Assembly (NCBI GenBank): GCA_900708905.1
Contig: CAADRB010000037.1
Span: 1,012,926 to 1,076,925 of the forward strand
Direction of reading: 5' to 3'
Source of the DNA: Hymenolepis diminuta
Taxonomy: Eukaryota; Platyhelminthes; Cestoda; Cyclophyllidea; Hymenolepididae
Length of the DNA: 64,000 bases
The position numbers and the translations under genes were made by a program. Under the pieces are notes generated by a model, which saw only the letters and a program-made list of their open reading frames with translations, had not been told where the DNA came from and searched no databases. This document shows positions 49,901-62,770 of the stretch, in pieces; the first letter of the stretch is position 1, and the number at the start of each line of letters is the position of its first letter.

Positions 49901-52849
49901 GAACCAAACAAAAATGCTGAATTTTCCGTCTGAATGAAATAGTTTTCTTAATTTATTTCCCGAGAACAAATGAAAATTTACGTCGGAAACAGCGAGTCCT
50001 ACTCGAAGTCAGACAAACCTCGAATCTAGGTTTCGTCTGGCGAACAATTTCAAGCATTTTTTTTGTTTATCCCGTGTCTATTTCGCATGAAAAATATGCG
50101 TCTGGGTCTATAAATCATCTGTAAACAGGCTATTTTTTATCGCCACTGAGTCAGCAAATCAGATTTTATCATTTCAAGGCCAGACTTTATTACGAAACCA
50201 ACTTCTCGGGTTTGTCGTAATAATAAGCAGCATTAATGACTTGCTTAAAACTGCAGGAAATAAAATTCCAATTGACTACCAGATTAGCATTTCAAGGTCA
50301 TTGAGTTATTTTCCGCTTTTTGAGGTCAATACCCGATCAAGCATGTTAGGAATATCAGCAAAGAGATTGACCAACTAAAGAAAAAGAAGAATTCACTTGG
50401 AAAATTCATGAGCCTTCGGTTAGAAGATCTTTAGTACCCGTTACTACTGATTTTCTCATCTTTGAAAGCCTATTTCTCGTAGAATTTCAAGACTGACTCT
50501 TTCATTAAAAATCGAGAGATGGGAAAATAAGACTCCTCAAAATTTAATTCCCCGGCGAAAAATAATAAAAGCACCAAACAAATTTTAGCTGATTTAAACA
50601 AAGACATAAAAACAAGGGGTACATAACATTTAATAAAAAATTTAATGAGAGAAACAGAAGTGTAAATTAAGAGATTTCAATCTTAAAAACAAGAGTCCGA
50701 CATAGCTACTCTCATAGTTAAGGCCTCCTTGTCCTTGAAAAGCTTCATTCGTTGAGATAACCTGGTTGGGTTTAGCTTTATAGGTATTGTATCAGACAAT
50801 GGTTTTCATACGCCTTTCTTAATCTCGTTCATTTTACATTCCGACTGCAGAAGAAAACGTTCACTCATTCTGACGGAGTTTTAAAAATTGGGTGATAATA
50901 TCACTCCCATCGTTAATGTTATAAAATCTTTAGCTGGTATTCTTTAGCGGGATTTATTTCAAGAGGATACCAATAGGATGTTAAGAGGTACCCTGATTTT
51001 AGCACAGCAGAGCTCACTAGAGTCACTCAGGGTGGCCAAGGTTTTTCTAACATTTGCCTTGAGCAGAGAACTCACATCCCAAAGACTTTTTATGAGGAAA
51101 TCATGTTCTACTATCCCTTTATAATCAGACATAATCCGTGTGATTGGCCATCCGAATCACAGAATATGCAGTGAAAGACATCGAATCTATGCTCAATGAC
51201 CTGGCAGTCGTGCACAGAGATAATTTCCAGAGCTCATTAAGTAAAATTTATTCCTATGCTTATCTCGAGCCGGGGATCTTTGAGAATGGTCAGCTTCTCC
51301 TTGGGTGTACAAGGGCCGAAACTGTGGTTTCAGACCTGATACACATATCCATTTATCTCTGTGCGAAGTTAACCAGTTCAAAATAGAAACCGTTCATACA
51401 GACTTTATTTTCATAAGTTACATCCATTCAGTTGGAATATTTTTCACGAAACTCAGTAGCAGAAATGCATCCAAAATAGGGCTGAGAGTTTATGACATTT
51501 GCTCTGGAACGTAGCTGTTTGTCAGAAATGTCATAAATTGATTTAAATGTGCCATCTGTTGTGGCTTAGTCATTGCTCGAGAAGCTCTGAAGGAGAGGGA
51601 GGGAGACCGTTGCAGGAATTCACTGTCAAATGCTTCTGCCAACTTGGCACACATTTCAAAATTACTGGCCTGAGATTAGCTGCAAATAAAACCAACTTAT
51701 CATCAGTTAAAATGACACCAATTGGTTGTTTCAAATTGATATGAATAGATTGAAGGTAAATCATCGGGCCTTCTTCATAACCACCAAAATCTAGTGGTTT
51801 TAAAAATTGCCTTGGATATTAAACATTGCGATAATGTTCCTGGTGGCAAGTTTTAAGAGGACGCGATTGGAATTTGAGCTTGATTCAGGCTAGCTGGAAG
51901 TTGGTTGCTTTTGCGGTATCTTCCATCAGGCTAAATTGTTTCTTCTCGAATGGCCCATGATTACAGTAATATTAACTATCCAAGTTAATTTAATACATTT
52001 TACCCAAAATATTATCCGATTCAGAAAGATTTACCAGCGTTTTCACCTTTAAATTGCAGTGACATTATTCCAGATTTTCCTTAGATTTTGTTTCCTTGAC
52101 GTGGAAATGTGTGCAAATCGACAAAATAAGATGACTTACTCACAATTGGGCAAGTAATCGTTTATGGAAACTATGTCTTCCTGTTGATCTCCATGAAACA
52201 CAAGTCCGGGAAAACTCTTCAGCCGAAGTCAGGGTTTAGTCATGTGATTTCGATTCTTGAAAAGTCAATTTTGGTATTATATTAAATATTCTGTTTATGA
52301 TTCATTAAAAATTTTACTGTAGGACTTTAATACCGGAGAAATTGGTGTTCTCGTCTAATATACAGCGAAAAGTTATCGAAGGAGGCAGTTCCTTCACTGT
52401 AACGCATTTAATTACATTTTAATTTTATGGTCGAAATGACCTTCAGTAGAATGAACGCCTTTTATGATACTATACTAGGTAAAATGTAACTGCACTATTT
52501 AATTTATAAATGAATGCTAAACTATCAGTGGATTTTATTTTAAATTTGATTTCGTTATAAATGTAGTTTTCAGTAGAGTTAGAAGGTACAACGATTTCCA
52601 GGACTCATTTAATGAGCAACAAAATATCAGGTAGTAACAGAAGTTCTGTCCAATTTTTGAGCTGTGTGTTCAGGGCACGATTACTTCAAATTAGCTTGTT
52701 AATGTTGTATGCTTCTCTATGGTAATTAATAAAACATTATTTCGTCTTTCGGATTGTGTGATAATTATCGTCATTAATAACTATTTCTAGCCCCAATGTA
52801 CACCCCACATAAAGAACATATCAAGCATATTTTACTGTTTCAATTTCAT
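40951..52849. other. Long gene-poor interval
   Basis: About 12 kb of AT-rich sequence, extreme near 41640-41860, with no supported gene. Short open frames near 43295-43840, 45030-45245, 46623-46868, 47457-47780 and 51144-51760 occur in overlapping frames on both strands and match no family I know. Patches of more mixed composition occur at about 44440-44690 and 50090-50340. The window may be a regulatory or repeat-derived desert. Confidence 0.4.
48647..48672. other. Perfect 9-bp inverted repeat with CCAAT/ATTGG arms
   Basis: TGATTGGTC, an 8-base spacer, then GACCAATCA. Another ATTGG follows at about 48702. The arms contain CCAAT-box cores, but no gene starts nearby. Confidence 0.5.
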
Positions 52850-53440
52850 CAAGGAACCTCGACAAGCTCAGCAGCAAAAAAACTTCTGGAAATGATGTTG
52901 TGAGTGAAAAAGGATGCCTTCAGCCTGAAAGACGAACCGAGAACAGGATACTCAAAAAATTCAGTTCTGAGCAGTTGCAAGTTATCATTGATGAAAATCC
53001 AATGGGCACTACTGGAGAACTGAACAAAATCCTTCATGTTAAGCCACCATATAACCATATATAGGGAAATGAAAGACTTGGCAAAGTCTCAAAAGCTGGG
53101 AAATTGTGTCAGAAATTAACAAGCAACAGCGTGTGACCTGAAGTGTTTCACCGCGTTCTCGTGAACTTCAAGCACCTTCTTTAGACCGATTCATAATTGA
53201 CATCGTCGGGAAATGGATTCTTTACCGTAATGCTAAGCGCAAAAGACAGTCGTAGCTAAGTCGTGCTTCAAAGACAATTCCACAACCGAGAAGTGGACTG
53301 CACCCGGAAATAATTCCTTCGTGTGTATGGTGGGATTTGAAGGGAATTGTTTATTATGAACTAATGAATGACAATCAAATAATAACATCTAAAGTTTACT
53401 GTGAGCACCTAACTCACAAAACGTTCTGGAATTTAACGGT
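52850..53440 (+). mobile_element. Decayed mariner-family transposase
   Basis: Pieces of a mariner transposase appear in order but in shifting frames. FSLKDEPR at about 52917-52940 is followed after a frameshift by KFSSEQLQVIIDENP and TTGEL. RLGKVSKAGK lies near 53080 (from the Y-R-E-M-K-RLGKVSKAGKW segment), IVGKWILYRNAKRK near 53205-53240 and PQPRSGLHPE..PSCVWWDLKGIVYYEL near 53280-53360. The first catalytic Asp, normally in TCDEKW, is lost (DIVGKW). The second catalytic block (HDNARPH) is not seen. No terminal inverted repeats were found. The helix-turn-helix part is present, so it is a near full-length but inactive copy. Confidence 0.8.
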
Positions 53441-53989
53441 CTTAGCATAAGTCCTTTAACTTATTGACAAATCCTCCTCAAACACTCTCATTTCTGTGTT
53501 CTGGAAGTAAAAACATATTGGACTTTCATTCACAGAATCCACCTTTCCGGGGAAACTTTCTTATTCACGAAACTGTGGATGCTCAACCACATTATCTTGA
53601 CTGAACGTATTTTAACCAATTGCTTTAAACTTCAGATCACAACCTTCTTACTTTCGCTCCTTTCTCATCTTTAAAATCATTTCAATACACCTCCTATTGC
53701 TGCGTGATCTTGAGCAACCATGTGGGGTATTGCGCATGGGACACCTTGCAGGTGATTAAAATACCACATACCAGAATGTCATTCTAAACGTTCAGATTAG
53801 ATTCGATGCGAATCCCCTCAAGGAGTCTTTAAAAAGCAACTTATTCCTCAGAAATGTGATGGGAAAAAGTAACAATCCCGAATCCCATGGACCAAATCTC
53901 AATACCTCACAGCTATAAATATGCATCCGCTTGTCTGAAGACCATTATGTATTCTATCCAAACTAATAAATAGACATATTGTTATTGAT

Positions 53990-54125
53990 TTTATACTATT
54001 ATTCCGCCAGCGAACGAATGGCCAACCGCACTGATTAAGTCTAAATAATAGAGGGTTGAAGGAATTCGAATTTCTCACCGGAGAGGCCCCACAAAAAATC
54101 ACTCTTCTACCCAAAATGAGTGCTG
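53990..54125 (-). repeat. Dispersed repeat, copy 3
   Basis: The reverse complement carries GGGGCCTCTCCGGTGAGAAATTCGAATTCC, then AGACTTAATCAGTGCGGTTGGCCATTCG. The first block matches copies 1 and 4 and the second matches copy 2. It is non-coding. Confidence 0.6.
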
Positions 54126-55557
54126 AAAGGTACCTTCCTTAATTACTTCAGTCTTAATTTAATTAGTCGTATAACCTCATCATAACTAATGATATAATCA
54201 ATTATAAAGATTTAATTTTATTACTAAAATGAAGGGTTGGCGAGTCCCACTACTGTTTTAGAGCATTTATTTACTAAAAGCTCAAGTTATTTCTCGATGA
54301 TCTCCAAACTTTCCAAGCGGTTCAAGTCATTTGACCCATTTCATTATTATACTTAGCCCGTTTTTAACATTTGTATGCTATTCTACTGATTTCAAAAAAT
54401 ATATTCTATACTTTCCAGTTTAGTTTCATAAAATCGTGCGTCTTTAAAGAAAAATCTACTTTAAGGGTCTCAATTTTACAAAATGTCAGTATTTATAACC
54501 AGACATTAGAAAAATAAGCGAAAACTTTGCGATCTGGAACGATAAGGCGTCGGCAACTGCATCAGACGATTGGTCATGATTGATGTCGCACGAAAGAAAA
54601 AACTGGGGCACTTCTGAGTCCTACTGCTGAACAGAAACTGTCTTCAATTTGTGCATGCTGCCGTGCGATGTTCTTTCAAGCAGTATCAATGCAAACAGTG
54701 AGAAAGGTCGGATATAAAGAAAGCGGTTGTTGCTGTGGCGTCCCCAAGAACTTCCAAATCATCCACCACGATCACGTCTTCAAAATGCCTTGGTCAGTGC
54801 AACCACATTCGAGCTAAACCAAAGCTCGTTTTGTGTTTTAATCGGTCGTTACTGGTAGATGAAAAACGCAAAGAACCTGAGGAAATCGGCCGTGCCAAAT
54901 CTGTTTTTTGCTCAAATAGAACATTACCAAAAGCGGTAGCACAAAATGTATTCAAGTTTAAGCAAACGGTTGCACTTATTTCTTCCCAGGATACTCTTAC
55001 GTGCTCCCAAATCAGGGCTCCTTGGTCCCAAATTAGTCTCAGTTTTGTTTTATTTATCCAAGAAATCTCTTTTATTTTATCTTCACATTCAAAGTGGTCA
55101 GAGTTATGCCCATTAACAACCGACACTCTTATCAACAGTCATCACCATGTGTTCTCCTATCATGGAACATCAAAAAGATTGTGCCGGCAATGTCACCAAG
55201 TTCTCTTCTCTCGACTTGAGGACTTTCGTCACGATCCCAATATCCTCCATTTTCACTCCACCTAAATTCATTGGTCTGGATGCGCAATTTGTTGATAATG
55301 TGGAAAGACAACTTCTCGTGTCCCAATGAGAGGAGACGGTGGGAGAGAATCTTAATTTTACACTTTAGGTACCTGAAGACGTCTTATTTTGGTGCCTAAA
55401 TCTAGGTGCATCATCGTAAAAATCACCGTTCTCGGTAGGGAGCCTTGACTTCTTAATCGAAAACAGACCCAATGGAGAGTTATATGGATCATGTTATTTA
55501 CCGCTGCCATGGAATCTCAAGAATCCGGAGATCCTCCATCATCGGACGCTTCAGAAG

Positions 55558-55578
55558 ACCCCGAAAAAGCTTCGGGGT
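55558..55578. other. Perfect 8-bp GC-rich hairpin
   Basis: ACCCCGAA, a five-base loop, then TTCGGGGT. It stands out in AT-rich surroundings. No gene context gives it a function. Confidence 0.45.
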
Positions 55579-57546
55579 GATCTGGCTCTGAGGTATTGGA
55601 TGAAAACTAATAATTTCTATCCAAGAAAAAAATTTAATTAACAATTTTTTTGGGAATTAATTACAAATATTGCACATTTCTCAAAGTGCAGGAATAAAGC
55701 TTAATATTACTCTAATTCCGTGTTCTATGCCTACTGACGGGTTTTTTAATCAAGAAGGGTTGGTATTGTCACTTAACTTCATTGTTCATCGTATGGCTGA
55801 TAAGGGAAATTGGAAAATTATCATACAGACGTAATATTTTTATCAATAGTATCGACTTCCCGGCCAACAGTAAACTATTTTACCGACGAGAGTCACCTGA
55901 TTTACCCCTTCTATGTGACCTTGGTCCGCATTATGTAGTTATCAAATAACTACATTTGCTAAAAAAGTTCTGGTCAATATGACAACTTCATACCATTATC
56001 TGGGTTAATTTCGTTTTCTAGAGCTAAAATTCAAAACCCTATGCAGTTTCCCTGGGAGTTATTTTAATTACAAATTCTGTTATATCTCTGGAGTGGGGGC
56101 TCTGGCTGATTTATTTTTGTTCAAGCCTTTACTCGAGCTTGACTCAAATTACAGGTAATCAAAATTGGCTCTCCAGCAGAGAGAATCAACTTCTCTGGGA
56201 CACGAAGTGATGAAAGTGAGAGAGCAAGCCAAGCCGGTTGAAATGTGTGATTTCGTTTAAGTGCAGCAGCGCAATAGCCTTTGATCTTGCCGCGCCGATT
56301 AGTGCAATCTTATTGGTGGTTGAGATGACCTAATATCTTCATAGCAGTCGTTAATACCGCTATTATTATGATTGAACAAAATTATGTTTATATCCATTTA
56401 CCACAAATTCATTTCCATTCTGCTTAACTTTTAAAACATCAACACCGAATGTACAGAATCTAATCATAGAAAGATCTCGTGTTTAACCATTTGAATCTGT
56501 CATTATATTTGTGACCTTGGGAAAACAAAGTTGTTCCACTAATGCTAAGTTTAAATTCATCAGTGAGTCGATTTAAACTAGAAGTTCCGCACTCAGCTCC
56601 GGTAAGTTTTATACCAAAAATTTAAAATAAATTGTCTTCGTTGAAAGTGACGCCTTTAAAACCGAATAACATTGACGTATGTTGATAAAACGTTAAATAA
56701 ATCATTTCCATGCATTTTTAAGCAACAATCGGATTATTTTTCTTTGTTAAACAGGTAAGTAATTCACTAATTTATTATCCAAAACGATAAATTAATAATT
56801 ATTTTAAACAAGTAAAATAATAGGAATCAGAGGAATTAAGGAATTTTGAGGTACTTCAGGATTTCTACAACTTCCTAATTCCGGCAGTGCTTGCCGTATT
56901 CAGTCATTATTTGCTATGCATCAACGTCTGCTTATTTGATTGGTCAATTTGATTAAAAAATGTCTAGTTAATCTTCGTATCAAAATACGAGTAGGACAGG
57001 GGGAGGCATAGTTTTTAAGACACAACTTACTGAGGAGAAAGTTGTAATTGATCTTTTGGATCTTATTATTTTTTGATTTAAACAATTTGAGGGAGTCAAG
57101 ATCGAAAGTGTTCATCTATAGTTGGCTGATGGAGCCAAAGCTGGCGTGAGATTCACAGTAAGTAGCTTAACTAGTACATTTTTTATTATCTCACTCTGAC
57201 ATACGGATAGCTAGATATCCCCTCTCCTTTGAATTCAATTTCTAGACGTTACTCTTTCACTGAAATGCTTGATTAGATAGAGATATTGGTAGGATACCAA
57301 GCCAGGAGTTTAAAGTATATCCAGAATCAAGTTTTCAGAGTGTCACAACTCGTACACCTTGAAATCACTTTGCCAGAAACTCAAACGCTCACTTATTGGA
57401 GAGTACTTAGATATTAAACTATACCGATCACACATTGTATCCTACACTTGAAAGTGACTCAATTTTACCCATCTCTATGGGGTCGGGATACATATCTGTG
57501 TCAGCAATAACATGGAACTTCACTGGCTTCTTATTTAAAACTATGT

Positions 57547-57566
57547 AATATATATATATATATATA
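57547..57566. repeat. (TA)n microsatellite
   Basis: Uninterrupted TA dinucleotide run in intergenic DNA. Confidence 0.85.
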
Positions 57567-60513
57567 CATCTGTAAATACCGAGAGTTTGGTAAGTTACAG
57601 GAGTACAGTGAATATAAAAAAGTTCGAGTGAGATACTAAGCAGAAATTTCATTTAATTTAATTGAGTTTGAGATGTGGGTTAAGCTATTTTCCCTATTTC
57701 AGGGCATTTTTTCAACAAATGAACAGTGTGCGAATATCATTCAGTGCTTTTCACATGATTGTTACGTTTTAATTCTGAAAAAAATTGAAAGCTACTTTTG
57801 AGGCAAGACGAAAACAAAATTAATTAATCCAGAACTGAATTTATTATTTACATACGGATTTTATCGAGAAATTGCGTCACACACATTAACCATAAAAATT
57901 GGTGGAGGTGGGTTACTTTGCGTCTTCTCCTCCATCATTGGACCTATTTGGAATTAATACCAAATGACTATTCATCTACCAGGAGCGCAAATAATTACCA
58001 GAAAATCGACATAGATATGTTTATACATCGATCCCTGGACGGGATTGGGTGGTAACTTTGAGGCATGTCTACTGCCAACAATTCCTCAAATCAATTATTG
58101 ATTGATCAGTTTTTGACCTATCGCGTATTAAGTATCACTTTATCATGCCCGTGACTCATGCTTTTTCTAATAAGCTACCAATCATTTTGCATATTGTGCT
58201 TCTTCCCCATACTCTCCGAAGGGAAGGGTTTTAACGCAGTATTAAACCCCATCAGTATAACCACTTTAGGAGTTCCCATGTATAAAGCTAATGATCTTTC
58301 TAAAGGCTGGCAGGATACAGAAACTTCGCCCAAGATCGGAAGACTAAGGATTGAGTGGAGAGAAAGGGCATATTTGATTATCGTAAGGAACAAGAGAGAA
58401 AGAGGCAAGATAGGAATTTGAAGTTAACCTATATCGTAATGCTGCTTCAATTTCAATCTTTGATCAATTCTTCAGAAAAATTTCTACCTCTTACTATCAT
58501 TTTAAATAGTTCTAATGTGGATCCCAACTGTAAGTCAGATCGACCATATTATTTCCATTTTGCGAAAGGACCCAGTCAAGTTAGCCAATCCTAGACACCA
58601 ACACAGTCAGTTCGATCTGACGTTATCTATCACGCAAACAGTCTAACCCGTCTACGTCAGATTTATGCAAACCACGTTCTGCTTATTCTCCTCTAACACC
58701 ACTTCGGGCCCAAAAGTCTCTATCAATTACTGTTGCACTAAACAAAATCTTCGTCAGACTTGCTTCTGCTTAGGAGATAAGCGTCGGTATAGTGAGTGGA
58801 AATGAGATTATCATAAATGTCAAATTGAGGTTGACTGTTTCGCGTCCTTCATCTATCCGATGAGCAACCAATAAACACTTACCATCTGACAACAGGAGTC
58901 AACTTCTACACGCGACAGATTTTTACGGTTTTTTCATTTATTCCCAACGCCATTATTCGTACCCTATTTTATCTTCTTTCTGTCATATGCGTGTTGAAGA
59001 TAACGGAATCTAGAAGGAAGGCTTTCTCCTAAGCTACAGCCGCTTTCCAGAATGATAAAAGGACGTTCGTCAGTCGCCTTGACATTATCTTGCCATAAGC
59101 AATGCCGAAATACCAGTCATGTGTGTCCCCCCTAATGATAAATCACTCTGTCTAGGTTAATTTTCCCACTGCGCACTGGCAGAAAAATGGAGTAAGGACG
59201 GTACTTTAGAAGGCACACAAAAGCACATGACAGGTTTTCAAATCCTTACAGTCACTATGGAAATTTAGGTATTAATTTTGTGACGGATGCAAAGAGAAAT
59301 TGAGGTTAAGATTACGAAATCGAACTCTGCCCGTATGTGAAATAGAACTCTATGAAGAGGAGATAAGTGTCTCGACTCGACTTATTTAACATGACAGACG
59401 TCTTCATTCGAAAACATGATTGAACCAAAAACCGTTAAAAAAAAATTCATTATTGAAAATCTTTCGTATACTGGACTTAAATTAACTATTATAGCTCTCC
59501 CATTAAAATCGTGTGAGTTCTTACCACCCAGTTATTATCTTGTCTATTAGAAGAAAAAGTGTTCCCGAAATGGTTCATGAACCTTCCCAGGTAATGAATC
59601 CATCAATAAAATCTGGGCGTCGCAAACATGGAACCACTCAGGAGACAAATAATGAAGGTTAAACAACGAGAACATTTGGCAATGGACTCTACTCAAGAGA
59701 TAAAAAAGCCTACAATTCGTACACAGGCATCAAATTTGTGAGATATTTTTGACTCCCTGACTTCCTTTTTCACTTCTATTCAATCCCCTTTCCCAAGCCC
59801 ATATTGGACGGCTTTACAGTTTTCAGTACTCAGAGGCCTATCATAGGTAATAAAATAAAATATTAAACAAAGATTACGATGTGTTTTATAAATTATCTTG
59901 GACTTTAAAAAATTCGTCTCCATCATTTTGTCGAGTTAATGTACGATAATAACAGATGTATTCGCCGTCTTTTTCCCTCTATTTAGGAGATAGTTAAATC
60001 TCTGATGGGTGATGCTTCTCTGTATCCTCAGTACCTTTTTATGGGGATTCACCAATTTGTCAGCGATCGTACCCTAAAAGAATGAAATATCTACGTTACG
60101 GACAACGACCACCTGAAACTTCATGAATTTTAATAAAAACCTACGAATTCCAAATAGAAGCATAATAAAAAATTTATTACAAGGTGACAGATTGTACATA
60201 TTTGATAAGAATGTACACCAGGCAGATCTTCTTTTCATATCCTCTAATTAGACGATTTCAAGGCCCGTTCCTGTTGAAGTGCGGTTTTCAATGCTGAATG
60301 AATCTCTCTGCCTATTTTCTGGCCAAGCTAAAGATACAAAAAATGACGGTATTTAAAAATTCGTCTGGTACATATCGTCAACCGTAGGCTCTCCCTAACC
60401 TCCCATCCCCACTCCAAGAAAAATAAATTTTCAAGTAGTGCAACGCACTTTTGGAAACCAGACTCCTACACAAAAAAGGGATCAAATGTTATTAAGACTA
60501 CGTCTAACCAAAA

Positions 60514-60540
60514 GGTAGGGGGAGGTGGGGGGGCTGAGGG
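60514..60540 (+). other. G-rich tract, possible G-quadruplex
   Basis: The sequence has G runs of 5, 7 and 3 bases separated by AGGT and CTGA. The 7-base run can supply two tracts, giving the four needed for a G-quadruplex. It is isolated in AT-rich DNA. Confidence 0.4.
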
Positions 60541-62639
60541 TCGGATCCAATTTGAATTACAAGGAGATTGGGGTCCTAATAGTCATGTGGCGTCTTCATT
60601 TAAAAGTACAAAAGTATGTGTTCCCATTTTTCACAAAAACACATTTGCATGATTCCAAAAGCCCGAAAATAGTGTAACTTAAATGCCATTTTGGTTTTGA
60701 AATTTTACCAATCTTCTAGAATATGCTAAACACTATGTCGTTTATGTCGGGGAATCTTGCAATAAAGGCATTATAACCGAGAAAGGGGGAAGCCAATAAA
60801 TGCCAGCGGACACGATTATACCTATGAAGACATTAAACCTATGAAGAGAAACATTCTGGACAAAGATATTGCGATTTATAACATTAGGATAACGGGTAAG
60901 AGATAGGAAAGCTCCCTACTGTCAACTTGAATTTCACGGTATTGAGATGCTGAACTAAAATCTGGGGATGGCCAGACCGACTTAACTACCCATCCCAATA
61001 TACCCAAAGGTAGAAGTCAAAAAGCAGCTGTGATTTGGGAGTTTGGTTGCCAGTGCAGATTAGCAAATAGGTCAAGTGCAATTGATAGGACAAAATGCAA
61101 TGAGAGGAGAGGTTACCGTCAATTCAATGAGCGGGATATTTATATGAGTACAAGTAAACTTGGTCAATAATGGGAACAGGAGAGGGATCTTGTAGATCAA
61201 TCCACTTACCCTCTTACTTCCCCGGAGTGTTTGAGTGTTTCTCTTGCGAAAAGAGCTGCAAGCAATTTAAATTCCATTAAAGGGAGAACTTGACGGAAGA
61301 ACCGAAATTTAGCCCCAATGACAGTCAAATCAAGATTTTCAATTACTGAACTACATGAGGAAACAAATATTCTTCCTCATGTATAAATAAAATAACAAAT
61401 TCCTTCGCATGTTTTTGTTATTTTCCGTGTTGTTTATAAGAGAAAAATTAGCAGCGGAAATCGGACCAGCCCATATTTGTCATGTGTGCAGAAAAGTTCA
61501 ACAACAAACAACCGCTTCCCAGAGGAGCCTGTGTGCGAAATTTGGCAGGCAAAAAAGATGTATGCAATGTCTGTGCCAAACAACATACCTATCCTCATTT
61601 AACAACTGACTCTCAAGGAGTAACTCCACATTTTCATCCAATACAATTCTCCCAATTCTAATAGACATGAGCTAGAAATCGCGAAATATTTCCAATGGTA
61701 CCATCATTCAAACATACAAAAATAGAACTAACATCACTATAAAATACAATCAATCACAATATTAAGCTGCCAACCGTAAAGCCCGGCAGCTTGAATACCA
61801 GCCGCAGTGGACCCGAAGTTAAAAGTATGAATAATTTATTCAGTACGTACAGTATGTGAGGCTGTAGTGTAAGAACTCTGTTTAACATAATTTTAACAGG
61901 CAGTTCATAAAGAGGCAGAAGATAGCTAGGACATTCTCCAAGTCCTATACGCGATGTTTTCAAGATGGCATCCAAACCATTTCAGCCGTCTGTACTAACA
62001 GATCTAGGCATTAACTACCAGAAAACGGAGAGAAACATCCTCTAATTTTGCTCCCTCCGGCATAAATCAGGACAGTGCATTAGGTAAACGTTGAAATGTT
62101 CACTACCACAAAATTAGCAGTCATAATAGAATGAGATAGGAAATATTGCTTCTGGGGAGACACGGCAGAAAGATGCAACATTCTGACAGTAAACAGCGCA
62201 AAACAACATCCACAACTACTACAAAGCTACAAGCAAAAAACCTATTTAGGTACTAAAACATTCGTGCCTGGATTGGAATTTATCGTGCGTGATGTGAGAA
62301 CCAATAACACCTCCCTCTCTCTTACAAACACTTCGCCATGATTGAACCATGGTACTAAGAAGAGGAAGAAAATAGCAACAGACGCTCACCGCATTTCGTC
62401 AGTGGACAAAAACAATTCGTTTCGTACCCAATAAGCGCACACACACAAGGGCCCATCTCGTAATGAGTAAGAAGGGCAAATGCATTTTTCATAAGAGAGA
62501 ACAAGGCACCAGTATATCCATAAGTAAAAATATTGCCGTAATAACCAACTACCCACTTCTAGTAACATCTAGAAACAACAAAACGGGGTGGTAGGGCAAA
62601 TGAAAGTGTATTTGGTGTTGGTTAATGTGGTCATTTGAT

Positions 62640-62770
62640 AAGTCAGAAAATATTGAGCTCGATTTTCCAGTGAGCGGAATTGCCAACCGGTGGCCAATAA
62701 ATTGGACATCCGAATTCGAGCTTCTCACAGAGGAGACCTCAGGATATTCTCTCCCGCTATCCAAGGTGAG
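62640..62770 (-). repeat. Dispersed repeat, copy 4
   Basis: The reverse complement carries GAGGTCTCCTCTGTGAGAAGCTCGAATTCGG, matching the first block of copies 1 and 3, then CCACCGGTTGGCAATTCCGCTCACTGG, resembling the second block of copies 2 and 3. Confidence 0.5.

Noticed and set aside
54735..55265. 176-codon open frame, longest unassigned in the right half
   Set aside because: An opposite-strand open frame of 113 codons covers the same bases, codon pattern is not distinctive and no family is recognised.
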